NCBI RefSeq assembly: GCF_000621585.1
Contig: NZ_KK211309.1
Span: forward strand, 211,278 to 250,003
Reading direction: 5' to 3'
DNA: 38,726 bases
Origin: [Eubacterium] cellulosolvens LD2006
GTDB lineage: Bacteria; Bacillota; Clostridia; Lachnospirales; Lachnospiraceae
Shown here: positions 32,734 through 38,726 of the stretch, piece after piece
How positions within the stretch are numbered: position 1 is the first letter of the stretch
Layout: every line of letters begins with the position of its first letter
Translations under genes and position numbers: made by a program
The notes under the pieces: model-generated
Seen by the model: the letters and a program-made list of their open reading frames with translations, nothing else
Databases searched by the model: none
Told to the model about the DNA's origin: nothing

Positions 32734-34434
32734 ATGAATAACAAAACAAAAAAAGGCATAAACATCGTGTATGTCGTCTGTGTTTTTGCTGTTGTCGCGA
32801 TCATGGGAATTGCCGCCGCAACAACATCGGCTGATTCGGTACAGCAGACGGCCTGGGCTTTGTTTCCGCCGGTCATCGCCATTGTGCTGGCGCTGGTGAC
32901 AAAAGAAGTTTACAGTTCTCTGTTCATCGGAATTGTGTCCGGAGCTCTACTGTATTCCGGCTTTGATTTCGAGGGGACGTTCAACCACATTTTCTTTGAG
33001 AAAGCGGAAGACGGATCGAACTGGGGGCTGATCACCCAGCTCTCTGATTCCTACAATGTGGGTATTCTGGTTTTTCTTGTTATCCTTGGAATTCTCGTTG
33101 CGCTTATGAACCGCGCGGGCGGATCCGCAGCCTTCGGTACCTGGGCTTCCTCCCACATCAAATCGAGAGTGGGTGCCCAGCTCGCCACCGTTGCGCTCGG
33201 CGTGCTGATTTTTGTCGATGACTACTTCAACTGTCTGACTGTCGGTTCCGTTATGCGGCCGGTCACAGACAAACACCATGTATCGAGAGCGAAGCTGGCA
33301 TATCTGATCGACGCGACAGCGGCGCCGATCTGTATCATTGCCCCGATCTCATCCTGGGCGGCGGCTGTTTCCGGTTTTGTTCCGGGCAATAAGAACGGTA
33401 TCGCACTCTTTGTTCAGACGATTCCGTGGAACTATTACGCGCTTCTCACCATTGCCATGATGATCATTCTCACCGTATCCAAGACAGAGTACGGTCCGAT
33501 GGCACTTCACGAGAAAAACGCGATTCTTCACAATGATCTTTACACTACACCGGATCGTCCGTACGCGAACACGGAAGAGCAGGAGATCAGCGCAAAGGGA
33601 AAAGTAATCGATCTTGTACTTCCGGTAATTGCGCTCGTTGTATTCTGCGTCCTCGGAATGATCTACACCGGCGGATTCTTTGCGAAGGGAGCCGACAAGA
33701 CAGGCTTTATCGACGCGTTTGCCGGAAGTGACGCCTCTGTTGGACTTGTGATCGGATCCTTCTTCGGTCTTGTGTTCACGCTGATTCTCTACCTGATTCG
33801 CCGCGTACTCAGCTTCAAAGAGTGCATGGACTGCATCCCGGAGGGATTCAAGGCAATGATTGCCCCGATCCTGATCCTCACCTTCGCATGGACACTGAAG
33901 GGAATGACGGATTCTCTCGGCGCGGCTCCGTTTGTAGCCGGTCTTGTTGAGAAGTCTGCGAGCGGATTCATGAACTTCCTTCCGGCGATCATCTTCCTGA
34001 TTGCGGTTGGGCTTTCGTTTGCGACAGGTACATCCTGGGGAACTTTTGGAATCCTGATTCCGATTGTTGTAAATATTTTCGATAAATCCGGAAACGCGAG
34101 TGCCGCGGATTACAAGATGATGATCATCGCGATGTCCGCATGTATGGCCGGAGCTGTGTGCGGAGACCACTGCTCGCCGATTTCCGATACGACCATCATG
34201 AGTTCTGCCGGTGCGCAGAGCAATCACCTGAATCACGTGACGACACAGCTTCCTTACGCGCTGACCTGCGCACTGGTATCCTTTGTCTCCTACGTGATCG
34301 CAGGATTTACAGGGAATGCATGGATTGCGCTTCCGTGCGGAGCAGTGCTTCTTCTCGTTGTGCTTCTCTTCTTTAAGAGAAAAGAGGATCACAAGTGGAG
34401 CGCTTCCGAACTCAAGGAAAGAGCGCAGGAGTAA
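32734..34434 (+). CDS. NhaC-family Na+/H+ antiporter
   Basis: A 566-residue membrane protein with about twelve predicted helices. It has family motifs such as F-V-D-D-Y-F-N-C-L-T-V-G-S, A-P-I-C-I-I-A-P-I-S-S-W, G-T-S-W-G-T-F-G-I-L-I-P and C-G-D-H-C-S-P-I-S-D-T-T. This family exchanges cytoplasmic Na+ (or an organic counter-ion) for protons or another solute; some members exchange malate/lactate or arginine/ornithine, so the exact substrates are open. It follows sstT by 189 bases with a structured leader between, and ends at a strong terminator. It could recycle the Na+ imported by SstT. Confidence 0.88.
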   Translation: MNNKTKKGINIVYVVCVFAVVAIMGIAAATTSADSVQQTAWALFPPVIAIVLALVTKEVYSSLFIGIVSGALLYSGFDFEGTFNHIFFEKAEDGSNWGLITQLSDSYNVGILVFLVILGILVALMNRAGGSAAFGTWASSHIKSRVGAQLATVALGVLIFVDDYFNCLTVGSVMRPVTDKHHVSRAKLAYLIDATAAPICIIAPISSWAAAVSGFVPGNKNGIALFVQTIPWNYYALLTIAMMIILTVSKTEYGPMALHEKNAILHNDLYTTPDRPYANTEEQEISAKGKVIDLVLPVIALVVFCVLGMIYTGGFFAKGADKTGFIDAFAGSDASVGLVIGSFFGLVFTLILYLIRRVLSFKECMDCIPEGFKAMIAPILILTFAWTLKGMTDSLGAAPFVAGLVEKSASGFMNFLPAIIFLIAVGLSFATGTSWGTFGILIPIVVNIFDKSGNASAADYKMMIIAMSACMAGAVCGDHCSPISDTTIMSSAGAQSNHLNHVTTQLPYALTCALVSFVSYVIAGFTGNAWIALPCGAVLLLVVLLFFKRKEDHKWSASELKERAQE

Positions 34435-34444
34435 CTAAAGCCTG

Positions 34445-34473
34445 AAAAAAGAGCCGCGGGAGCGGCTCTTTTT
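34445..34473 (+). terminator. nhaC terminator
   Basis: AAAAAGAGCCGC (34446-34457) pairs with GCGGCTCTTTTT (34462-34473) around GGGA, with the T run inside the stem. Confidence 0.9.
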
Positions 34474-34525
34474 GTGTTAAGAGGAAATCCCTCCGGATTT
34501 TCCATAACACAAAACACTCCGCATT
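34474..34525 (+). repeat. Dispersed repeat, hairpin part only
   Basis: GTGTTAAGAGGAAATCC (34474-34490) and GGATTTTCCATAACAC (34495-34510) form a hairpin with small mismatches, followed by AAAACACTCCGCATTCCC. This is the front half of the element at 390-653 and 38578-38726; the GC-rich module is missing. Downstream (34526-34600) the DNA is A-rich with a GCTGCAA/TTGCAGC hairpin. Confidence 0.65.
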
Positions 34526-34601
34526 CCCTGTGAGACAAAGCGCTGCAATTCTTCCGTTTTTGCAGCCGGAGAAAAAAGTTCAAAAAAAGTGAAAAAAGTA
34601 C

Positions 34602-34630
34602 TTGCCATCATAGAACATGTATGATAATAT
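34602..34630 (+). promoter_or_regulatory. tRNA operon promoter
   Basis: TTGCCA (34602-34607) and TAATAT (34625-34630) are 17 bases apart; ATAATA with a 16-base spacer is an alternative. It lies about 50 bases before the first tRNA. Confidence 0.5.
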
Positions 34631-34682
34631 CTTTCTTGCTGATGCACACGGAGCACCGCAGTGCAGAAGCTCTTGGAACAAT

Positions 34683-34754
34683 GGCCCGGTGGTCAAGAGG
34701 TTAAGACATCGCCCTTTCACGGCGGTAACACGAGTTCAATTCTCGTCCGGGTCA
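34683..34754 (+). tRNA. tRNA-Glu (TTC)
   Basis: The acceptor stem GGCCCGG (34683-34689) pairs with CCGGGTC (34747-34753). The anticodon loop CTTTCAC gives anticodon TTC, and the T arm contains GTTCAAT. The length is 72 bases and CCA is not encoded. It is first of four tRNAs in one cluster. Confidence 0.95.
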
Positions 34755-34819
34755 CTTCATCAAATTTGCATAGTCGGTAAAGTAATCTGCTTTTCATCAG
34801 AGGGATTTATATCTGATAT

Positions 34820-34892
34820 GCCGATGTGGCTCAATTGGCAGAGCAGCTGATTTGTAATCAGCAGGTTATCGGTTCGAGTCCGATCATCGGCT
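34820..34892 (+). tRNA. tRNA-Thr (TGT)
   Basis: The acceptor stem GCCGATG pairs with CATCGGC (34885-34891). The anticodon stem GCTGA/TCAGC carries loop TTTGTAA, giving TGT. The T arm contains GGTTCGAGTCC. CCA is not encoded. Confidence 0.95.
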
Positions 34893-34896
34893 TTTT

Positions 34897-34970
34897 GGAC
34901 CTTTAGCTCAGCTGGTTAGAGCAGTCGGCTCATAACCGATCGGTCCTGGGTTCGAGTCCCCGAAGGTCCA
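34897..34970 (+). tRNA. tRNA-Met (CAT), elongator type
   Basis: The acceptor stem GGACCTT pairs with AAGGTCC (34963-34969), and the anticodon loop CTCATAA gives CAT. The paired first base (G1-C72) argues against initiator tRNA. An Ile tRNA with modified CAT anticodon cannot be excluded by sequence alone. It begins only four bases after tRNA-Thr. Confidence 0.92.
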
Positions 34971-35015
34971 TTGCCTTAGTGACAAGGCGAATTATGATGA
35001 TACAATTTAAGAAAT

Positions 35016-35089
35016 GGCCCGGTGGCTCAGCTGGTTAGAGCGCCGCCCTGTCACGGCGGAGGTCGACGGTTCGAACCCGTTCCGGGTCG
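35016..35089 (+). tRNA. tRNA-Asp (GTC)
   Basis: The acceptor stem GGCCCGG (35016-35022) pairs with CCGGGTC (35082-35088). The anticodon stem CCGCC/GGCGG carries loop CTGTCAC, giving GTC. The T arm contains GGTTCGAACCC. The acceptor stem is identical to that of tRNA-Glu in this cluster. Confidence 0.95.
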
Positions 35090-35091
35090 CT

Positions 35092-35128
35092 AAAGAGAGA
35101 TGCGTAAAACGTATCTCTCTCTTTTTTT
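35092..35128 (+). terminator. tRNA operon terminator
   Basis: GAGAGAT-G-CGT pairs with ACG-T-ATCTCTC around AAA, followed by TCTTTTTTT. It lies directly after tRNA-Asp. Confidence 0.88.
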
Positions 35129-35188
35129 GTGGCAACGGGCCGGGTAAGCAACGCCATGCTTGCCTGAAAAAAACGTGGTCGCTATAAT
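35128..35188 (+). promoter_or_regulatory. Post-terminator repeat copy 2 with promoter
   Basis: 35128-35170 (TGTGGCAACGGGCCGGGTAA, then CGCCA and GCTTGCC) matches the element at 24094-24137. Its end supplies the -35 TTGCCT (35160-35165), which stands 17 bases before a perfect TATAAT (35183-35188), so this copy carries part of a good promoter for the gene at 35235. The copy at 24094 lacks that -35 box. Confidence 0.6.
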
Positions 35189-35234
35189 AGACACAGGAAA
35201 CACCGGAATAAAAAAACAACATCGGAGTGTTTTT

Positions 35235-36509
35235 ATGACTAGAGAAAAAGAATGGTACCGGTTGGACAACGCGGCGAAAATCATTCCCTCCTCAATGGTG
35301 GGAGCGGACACCCGCGTGTTCCGTCTGGTCTGCGAACTGAAAGAAGATGTGGATCCGGAGATCCTTCAGCAGGCGCTGGATCAGGCGCTGGAAGAGGCTC
35401 CCTATATGAACTGTTGTCTCCGAAAAGGGATTTTCTGGTACTACATGGATGAGATGGATCACGGCGCGAAAGTGAGAGAGGAACATCAGGGTGCGCTCCG
35501 CGCACTCTATGTGCCGGGAAGGAAAAATCTTCTGTACAGCGTCACCTATTTCCGCAAGAGAATCAATCTGGAGATGTTTCATGTCCTCTCCGACGGAACG
35601 GGAGGCTTCATGTTTTTTCAGGAGGTCATCACCAACTATCTGGTTTTGAAATACGACCTCGATCGTTCCCGGATCCATGAGGGGGAGTCCTCGGTGATCG
35701 AGAAGCAGGCGGATGCTTTCAGCAAGTTCTATGAGAAAGATAAGAAACGGAGCAGGAATTACATCAAAGAGATGTTCCCGGTCAAGGCCTATCAGGTAAA
35801 AGGGCTCAAAGACCCGAATCTGGATGAGCACCTGATCGAGGGAACTGTCTCAGTGAAGCAGATTCTGGAGATCGCGCATCGTTTCGACGTGACGCTCGGC
35901 GTCCTCGCGACCTCGATCTGGATTGAAGCCATTGTAAAGCAGATGAAGCGTTCGGAATATCACCGTCCGGTTGTAGTGAGTGTTCCGGTCAATCTCCGCC
36001 AGTTTTATCCGTCCGAGACCGTCCGGAATTTCTTCGGCGTGATCAACGTGACTTACGATCCGCATCACTACGACGGAACGCTGGAGAGCATCATGAACGA
36101 GGTAGACCGCTCGTTCAAAGAGGAACTCACCGATGAAAAAATCGCGGCGACCATGAACTCCTATGCGGCTCTTGAGCACAACCTTGCAGTCAAGGTCGTC
36201 CCGCTGATCTTTAAGGATCTGGCGCTGATGGGCATCGCGAACAGAATCAACAGCGGCGTGACGACTTCGGTGTCGAATGTCGGGAAGGTTCATCTTTCGC
36301 CGGTCCTTGTGCCGTACATCAACAAGTTCTGTAGTTTTATGTCGAACAAATCGGTCTTTCTCTGCATCAGCACGTTCGAGGACAATATGGTCTTCGGCAT
36401 CGTTTCCTGTTTCGAGAAGCATCCGACGGCGCAGTACTTCTTCCGCAGGATCCGGGAACTCGGCGCGGACGTTGTGATTGCGAGCAATGATTATGATCAG
36501 GAGGTGTAG
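35235..36509 (+). CDS. Acyltransferase-like protein of the condensation superfamily
   Basis: A 424-residue protein resembling the alcohol acetyltransferase/condensation-domain superfamily. The active-site-like motif is F-H-V-L-S-D-G-T-G-G, with His116, Asp120 and Gly121 corresponding to the H-x-x-x-D-G core; the first His of the usual HHxxxDG is Phe here. A later V-S-V-P-V-N-L-R-x-F and a N-V-G-K-V region also fit. Such enzymes move acyl groups from CoA or carrier proteins to hydroxyl or amine acceptors. ATG 35235 is chosen for GGAG 7 bases upstream; the frame is open from 35160, which is inside the promoter. The next gene begins 3 bases after its stop, so the two are translationally coupled. 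Confidence 0.72.
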   Translation: MTREKEWYRLDNAAKIIPSSMVGADTRVFRLVCELKEDVDPEILQQALDQALEEAPYMNCCLRKGIFWYYMDEMDHGAKVREEHQGALRALYVPGRKNLLYSVTYFRKRINLEMFHVLSDGTGGFMFFQEVITNYLVLKYDLDRSRIHEGESSVIEKQADAFSKFYEKDKKRSRNYIKEMFPVKAYQVKGLKDPNLDEHLIEGTVSVKQILEIAHRFDVTLGVLATSIWIEAIVKQMKRSEYHRPVVVSVPVNLRQFYPSETVRNFFGVINVTYDPHHYDGTLESIMNEVDRSFKEELTDEKIAATMNSYAALEHNLAVKVVPLIFKDLALMGIANRINSGVTTSVSNVGKVHLSPVLVPYINKFCSFMSNKSVFLCISTFEDNMVFGIVSCFEKHPTAQYFFRRIRELGADVVIASNDYDQEV

Positions 36510-36511
36510 GG

Positions 36512-37171
36512 ATGCAGAGATGTAACCGGTGCAAAATGGATATCCTCGGATACAAGAAAGCCTGTCCGCTCTGCGGAGGCTCCCTTGTGGGAGAGGGAGA
36601 GGATCCGGCGTATCCGACCATAAAGAGAAAAATCATGACCCGGGCGCTGCTCGTCCGGATCTCGGCGTTTGTCACGATTGTGTTCATCGTGATCATGCTG
36701 CTTTTAAATTCTGTCACAGACGGAAAGATCACCTGGATTCCGCTGGCTGTCATCAGCTCCCTCGTGTGTTTTGCGGACATCTGTCTCACGGTTTATTTCC
36801 GGAGCAATCCGATCAAGACAATCACCTGGCAGATGGTGGTCGGCATGATCCTCAGTGTGCTTGTCGACTATTACACCGGCTGGCACCGCTGGGCAGTTAT
36901 CTGGGTGCTTCCGTTCGTTTTTGTGCTCATGCTGATCACGACGCTCAGTGTCGGTTTTGGGCTTCGAATGAATCTGCGGGATTTCGTCCTCTATCTGATG
37001 CTGGATACCCTGCTCTCGCTGGTGCAGATTCCGCTGATCAAAACCGGAGTCAATACCTTTCCGTATCCGGCGATGTGGGGAGAGGCCGCCGTGGTTCTGT
37101 TTTTTGTCGGAATCGTTCTGCTTCGCTGGAGAGATTTTAAATCTGCCTCGGATCGATACTTTAATATGTAA
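36512..37171 (+). CDS. DUF6320-like membrane protein with zinc ribbon
   Basis: A 219-residue protein. The N-terminus holds Cys4-x-x-Cys7 and Cys18-x-x-Cys21, a small zinc ribbon. About six membrane helices follow from residue 46 to 205, with a short basic tail. It looks like the DUF6320 family, often beside alcohol-acetyltransferase-like genes in Clostridia, as here. GGAGG lies in the end of the upstream gene 11 bases before ATG. The biochemical role is unknown; it may position or partner the acyltransferase at the membrane. Confidence 0.7.
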   Translation: MQRCNRCKMDILGYKKACPLCGGSLVGEGEDPAYPTIKRKIMTRALLVRISAFVTIVFIVIMLLLNSVTDGKITWIPLAVISSLVCFADICLTVYFRSNPIKTITWQMVVGMILSVLVDYYTGWHRWAVIWVLPFVFVLMLITTLSVGFGLRMNLRDFVLYLMLDTLLSLVQIPLIKTGVNTFPYPAMWGEAAVVLFFVGIVLLRWRDFKSASDRYFNM

Positions 37172-37309
37172 GCTGCCGTGGATGGTGGGGCACTCTTTCT
37201 GAAAGAAGATATACGCCGGCTTGCCGGCCGCAGTTTTGACCAATTTGCGGGAAGAGAAAAAGATTAAGAAGCCGGAGGCTGATCCGGCGTCAGAGATAGG
37301 GGTGAATGC

Positions 37310-38476
37310 GTGAAAGATTCAGATCTCAGCCGGAGACAGGCGAGGCTTCAGTGGTTCGGAGACGCTGTCGAACAGACGCTGAGCAGGGAAGTGAAGCGCA
37401 GGTTTGAGGCACCTGTGTTGGAGGGGGAACCTTCCGTCAATACCTGGTACCGGATTCCGATCGAGGACGGACTGGCCGGAGACGGGTCCGAATACCATAT
37501 TTATATGAAGGTGGGAACCTGCGAGCACCTCTGCATTTTTCTCTCGGGGGGCGGCGTGGCCTGGAATGCGTACACGGCGGCGAGGCCGGTGACCGGAGGA
37601 GCAATGGCGGCGGGACTTCCGAATTATTACTGGAGCAACCTGCGGCCGATGACGCAGATCATGAATATTCACACGGGGATCACGGAACTCGACAACCCGG
37701 ACAATCCCTGTTCGGACTGGAATTTTATCGTGATCACGTACGCGACCGGCGACTTCCATATCGGAAACAACGAATTCCGGTATATGGGAGAGGACGGCGA
37801 AGAGAAAATTCTTCACTTCCACGGCTACCGGAACTTTCAGTCTGCGATGCAGAAGGCAAGGCTCTTTTTCCCAATGCCGGACAAGCTGCTGATCGCAGGG
37901 GACTCCGCAGGCGCGTTCGCGGTTCCGGCGGTTACGACGGCGATCCTCGAGGATTTTTACCCGGAGTGCGCGGACGTGACTCTTCTGTCCGATAGCGCGC
38001 AATTGTTGTACCGCAGGTGGAGAGGAACGGCGAAAAATGTCTGGAAGGCGCCGGAAGCGCTCTGGCAGTCGATTCACTCCTCGAACATAACCGTCGACTG
38101 GTACAGGTATCTGCACGAAATCTGGGGAGACCGGCTCCGCTATCTCTACGCCTGTTCGACGCGCGACTATCTGCTCAGCGCCTATTACAACGATGTGCTC
38201 TCGCACAGATACGCCTCGGATCCGCTGGTTCAGAGGAAATTTTATCATCAGATGCAGCTGATGCTGCAGCAGTTGAAGCAGATCACGCCTGCGTTCGGCT
38301 TTTTTGTCTACAAATGGCCGAGCCTGAGGATGCCGATCGGGGGCACGGTTCACACGGCCGTCCGGCACAAGCGGTTTTATTTTCAGACCCCGTCCGGGAT
38401 CACGATGGCGAAGTGGCTCGGCGACGCTCTGGATGGAAATGTCTATGATGTGAACATGGATCTCATGCGGATGTAA
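37310..38476 (+). CDS. Pectinacetylesterase-family hydrolase
   Basis: A 388-residue alpha/beta hydrolase resembling pectinacetylesterases (Notum-like). Seen: the oxyanion segment F-L-S-G-G-G-V-A-W (about 77-85), nucleophile Ser199 in G-D-S-A-G, Asp228 in S-D-S, and His348 in G-T-V-H. It has no signal peptide, so unlike secreted pectin esterases it is probably cytoplasmic and acts on an imported or internal ester. The start is GTG 37310 with AGGGG 7 bases upstream; ATG 37306 is in another frame. It follows the DUF6320-like gene by 138 bases with no terminator, so it probably belongs to the same unit; an acyltransferase and an esterase would act in opposite directions on one ester. Confidence 0.78.
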   Translation: MKDSDLSRRQARLQWFGDAVEQTLSREVKRRFEAPVLEGEPSVNTWYRIPIEDGLAGDGSEYHIYMKVGTCEHLCIFLSGGGVAWNAYTAARPVTGGAMAAGLPNYYWSNLRPMTQIMNIHTGITELDNPDNPCSDWNFIVITYATGDFHIGNNEFRYMGEDGEEKILHFHGYRNFQSAMQKARLFFPMPDKLLIAGDSAGAFAVPAVTTAILEDFYPECADVTLLSDSAQLLYRRWRGTAKNVWKAPEALWQSIHSSNITVDWYRYLHEIWGDRLRYLYACSTRDYLLSAYYNDVLSHRYASDPLVQRKFYHQMQLMLQQLKQITPAFGFFVYKWPSLRMPIGGTVHTAVRHKRFYFQTPSGITMAKWLGDALDGNVYDVNMDLMRM

Positions 38477-38502
38477 AATCGACGGACAAACGCCGATTTT
38501 TC
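38475..38502 (+). terminator. Terminator after the hydrolase gene
   Basis: AAAATCG-A-CG (38475-38484) pairs with CG-C-CGATTTT around GACAAA with one mismatch, followed by a short T run. It overlaps the stop codon region. Confidence 0.55.
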
Positions 38503-38526
38503 CAGTGTTTATGCGGCTTTCAGTGA

Positions 38527-38564
38527 TTGTATTTCGAAAAGACATTGCTTATAATTGTATAAGC
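38527..38564 (+). promoter_or_regulatory. Outward promoter with palindrome
   Basis: TTGTAT (38527-38532) and a perfect TATAAT (38550-38555) are 17 bases apart. GCTTATA-ATTG-TATAAGC is an inverted repeat covering the -10 box. Transcription would run into the dispersed repeat and out of the window. Confidence 0.55.
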
Positions 38565-38577
38565 CTAATGTGGCGAT

Positions 38578-38726
38578 GTGTTATGGAAATTCCTCCGGAA
38601 TTTCCATAACACAAAACGCTCCGCGGGATGTGCAGCTCGCAGATGAGAAGATCGCTTCGCGATTCTGCTCGCGCGCCTTTCGTCCGCGGCGCTCCACTCA
38701 GGAATGAGGGGCTGGAGGAGTCGAGG
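38578..38726 (+). repeat. Dispersed repeat copy at window end
   Basis: A perfect 16-bp stem, GTGTTATGGAAATTCC (38578-38593) with its complement (38597-38612) around TCC, is followed by AAAACGCTCCGCGGGATG and the module with CAGCTCGCAGATGAGAAG and GCGATTCTGCTCGCGC. It ends GAGTCGAGG, as does the copy at 538-653, and the window ends on that base. It is the cleanest copy of the hairpin. Confidence 0.85.

Noticed and set aside
37319-38545. 408-codon minus-strand frame
   Set aside because: It mirrors the hydrolase gene, whose catalytic motifs are clear on the plus strand.

Overview
The window looks like a chromosomal contig of a Gram-positive gut or rumen anaerobe of the Clostridia, most likely Lachnospiraceae. 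This is inferred from the moderate GC content, strong AGGAGG ribosome sites, TTG/GTG starts, BspA-type leucine-rich repeat (LRR) surface proteins, a GH30 glucuronoxylanase with Pro/Thr linkers, SstT and NhaC transporters, and tRNA genes without encoded CCA. Both ends of the window lie in repetitive DNA. The right end stops at the same base where an internal copy of a dispersed repeat ends, which suggests an assembly break at repeats.

Layout. 1-1208: no convincing gene; a degenerate short-motif array, a hairpin that looks like a collapsed tRNA, and a tandemly duplicated dispersed repeat. 1209-12351: a secreted-protein block with a 1391-residue beta-helix-type protein carrying 250-residue repeats, two small lipoproteins, and a 1547-residue BspA-like LRR protein. 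The first and last of these share a C-terminal domain of about 300 residues that I cannot name. 12487-13864: a palindromic promoter, a structured leader and a RelA/SpoT-type alarmone synthetase. 14047-16404 (minus strand): a MalT/LuxR-type regulator, divergent from rmlA (16646-17509). 17800-20211: a second BspA-like LRR protein with a Gly/Ser minisatellite and DUF5648-like repeats. 20371-21366: a rhomboid protease and a small Cys-rich protein. 21500-21790: a structured noncoding RNA closed by a long-range stem and ending in a strong terminator. 22167-24035: glmS. 24513-26534: a GH30_8 glucuronoxylanase with a CBM13-like module. 26710-31048: a two-gene unit of an 818-residue adenosine-deaminase-like enzyme fused to a SLOG-like Rossmann domain, plus a membrane protein with Cna-B-like repeats. 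31225-34434: sstT and nhaC, the latter preceded by a compact multi-helix leader. 34683-35089: tRNA Glu-Thr-Met-Asp. 35235-38476: an acyltransferase-like protein, a DUF6320-like membrane protein and a pectinacetylesterase-family hydrolase.

How it fits together. Much of the window serves the cell surface and plant-polysaccharide use: large secreted proteins, a xylanase, an esterase-like hydrolase, and sugar-nucleotide supply by GlmS and RmlA. The regulatory layer is unusually visible, with long leaders ahead of the alarmone synthetase, the xylanase, SstT and NhaC. The items most worth following are the 21.5 kb ncRNA, the nhaC leader, the deaminase-SLOG fusion, the shared C-terminal domain and the dispersed repeat family.
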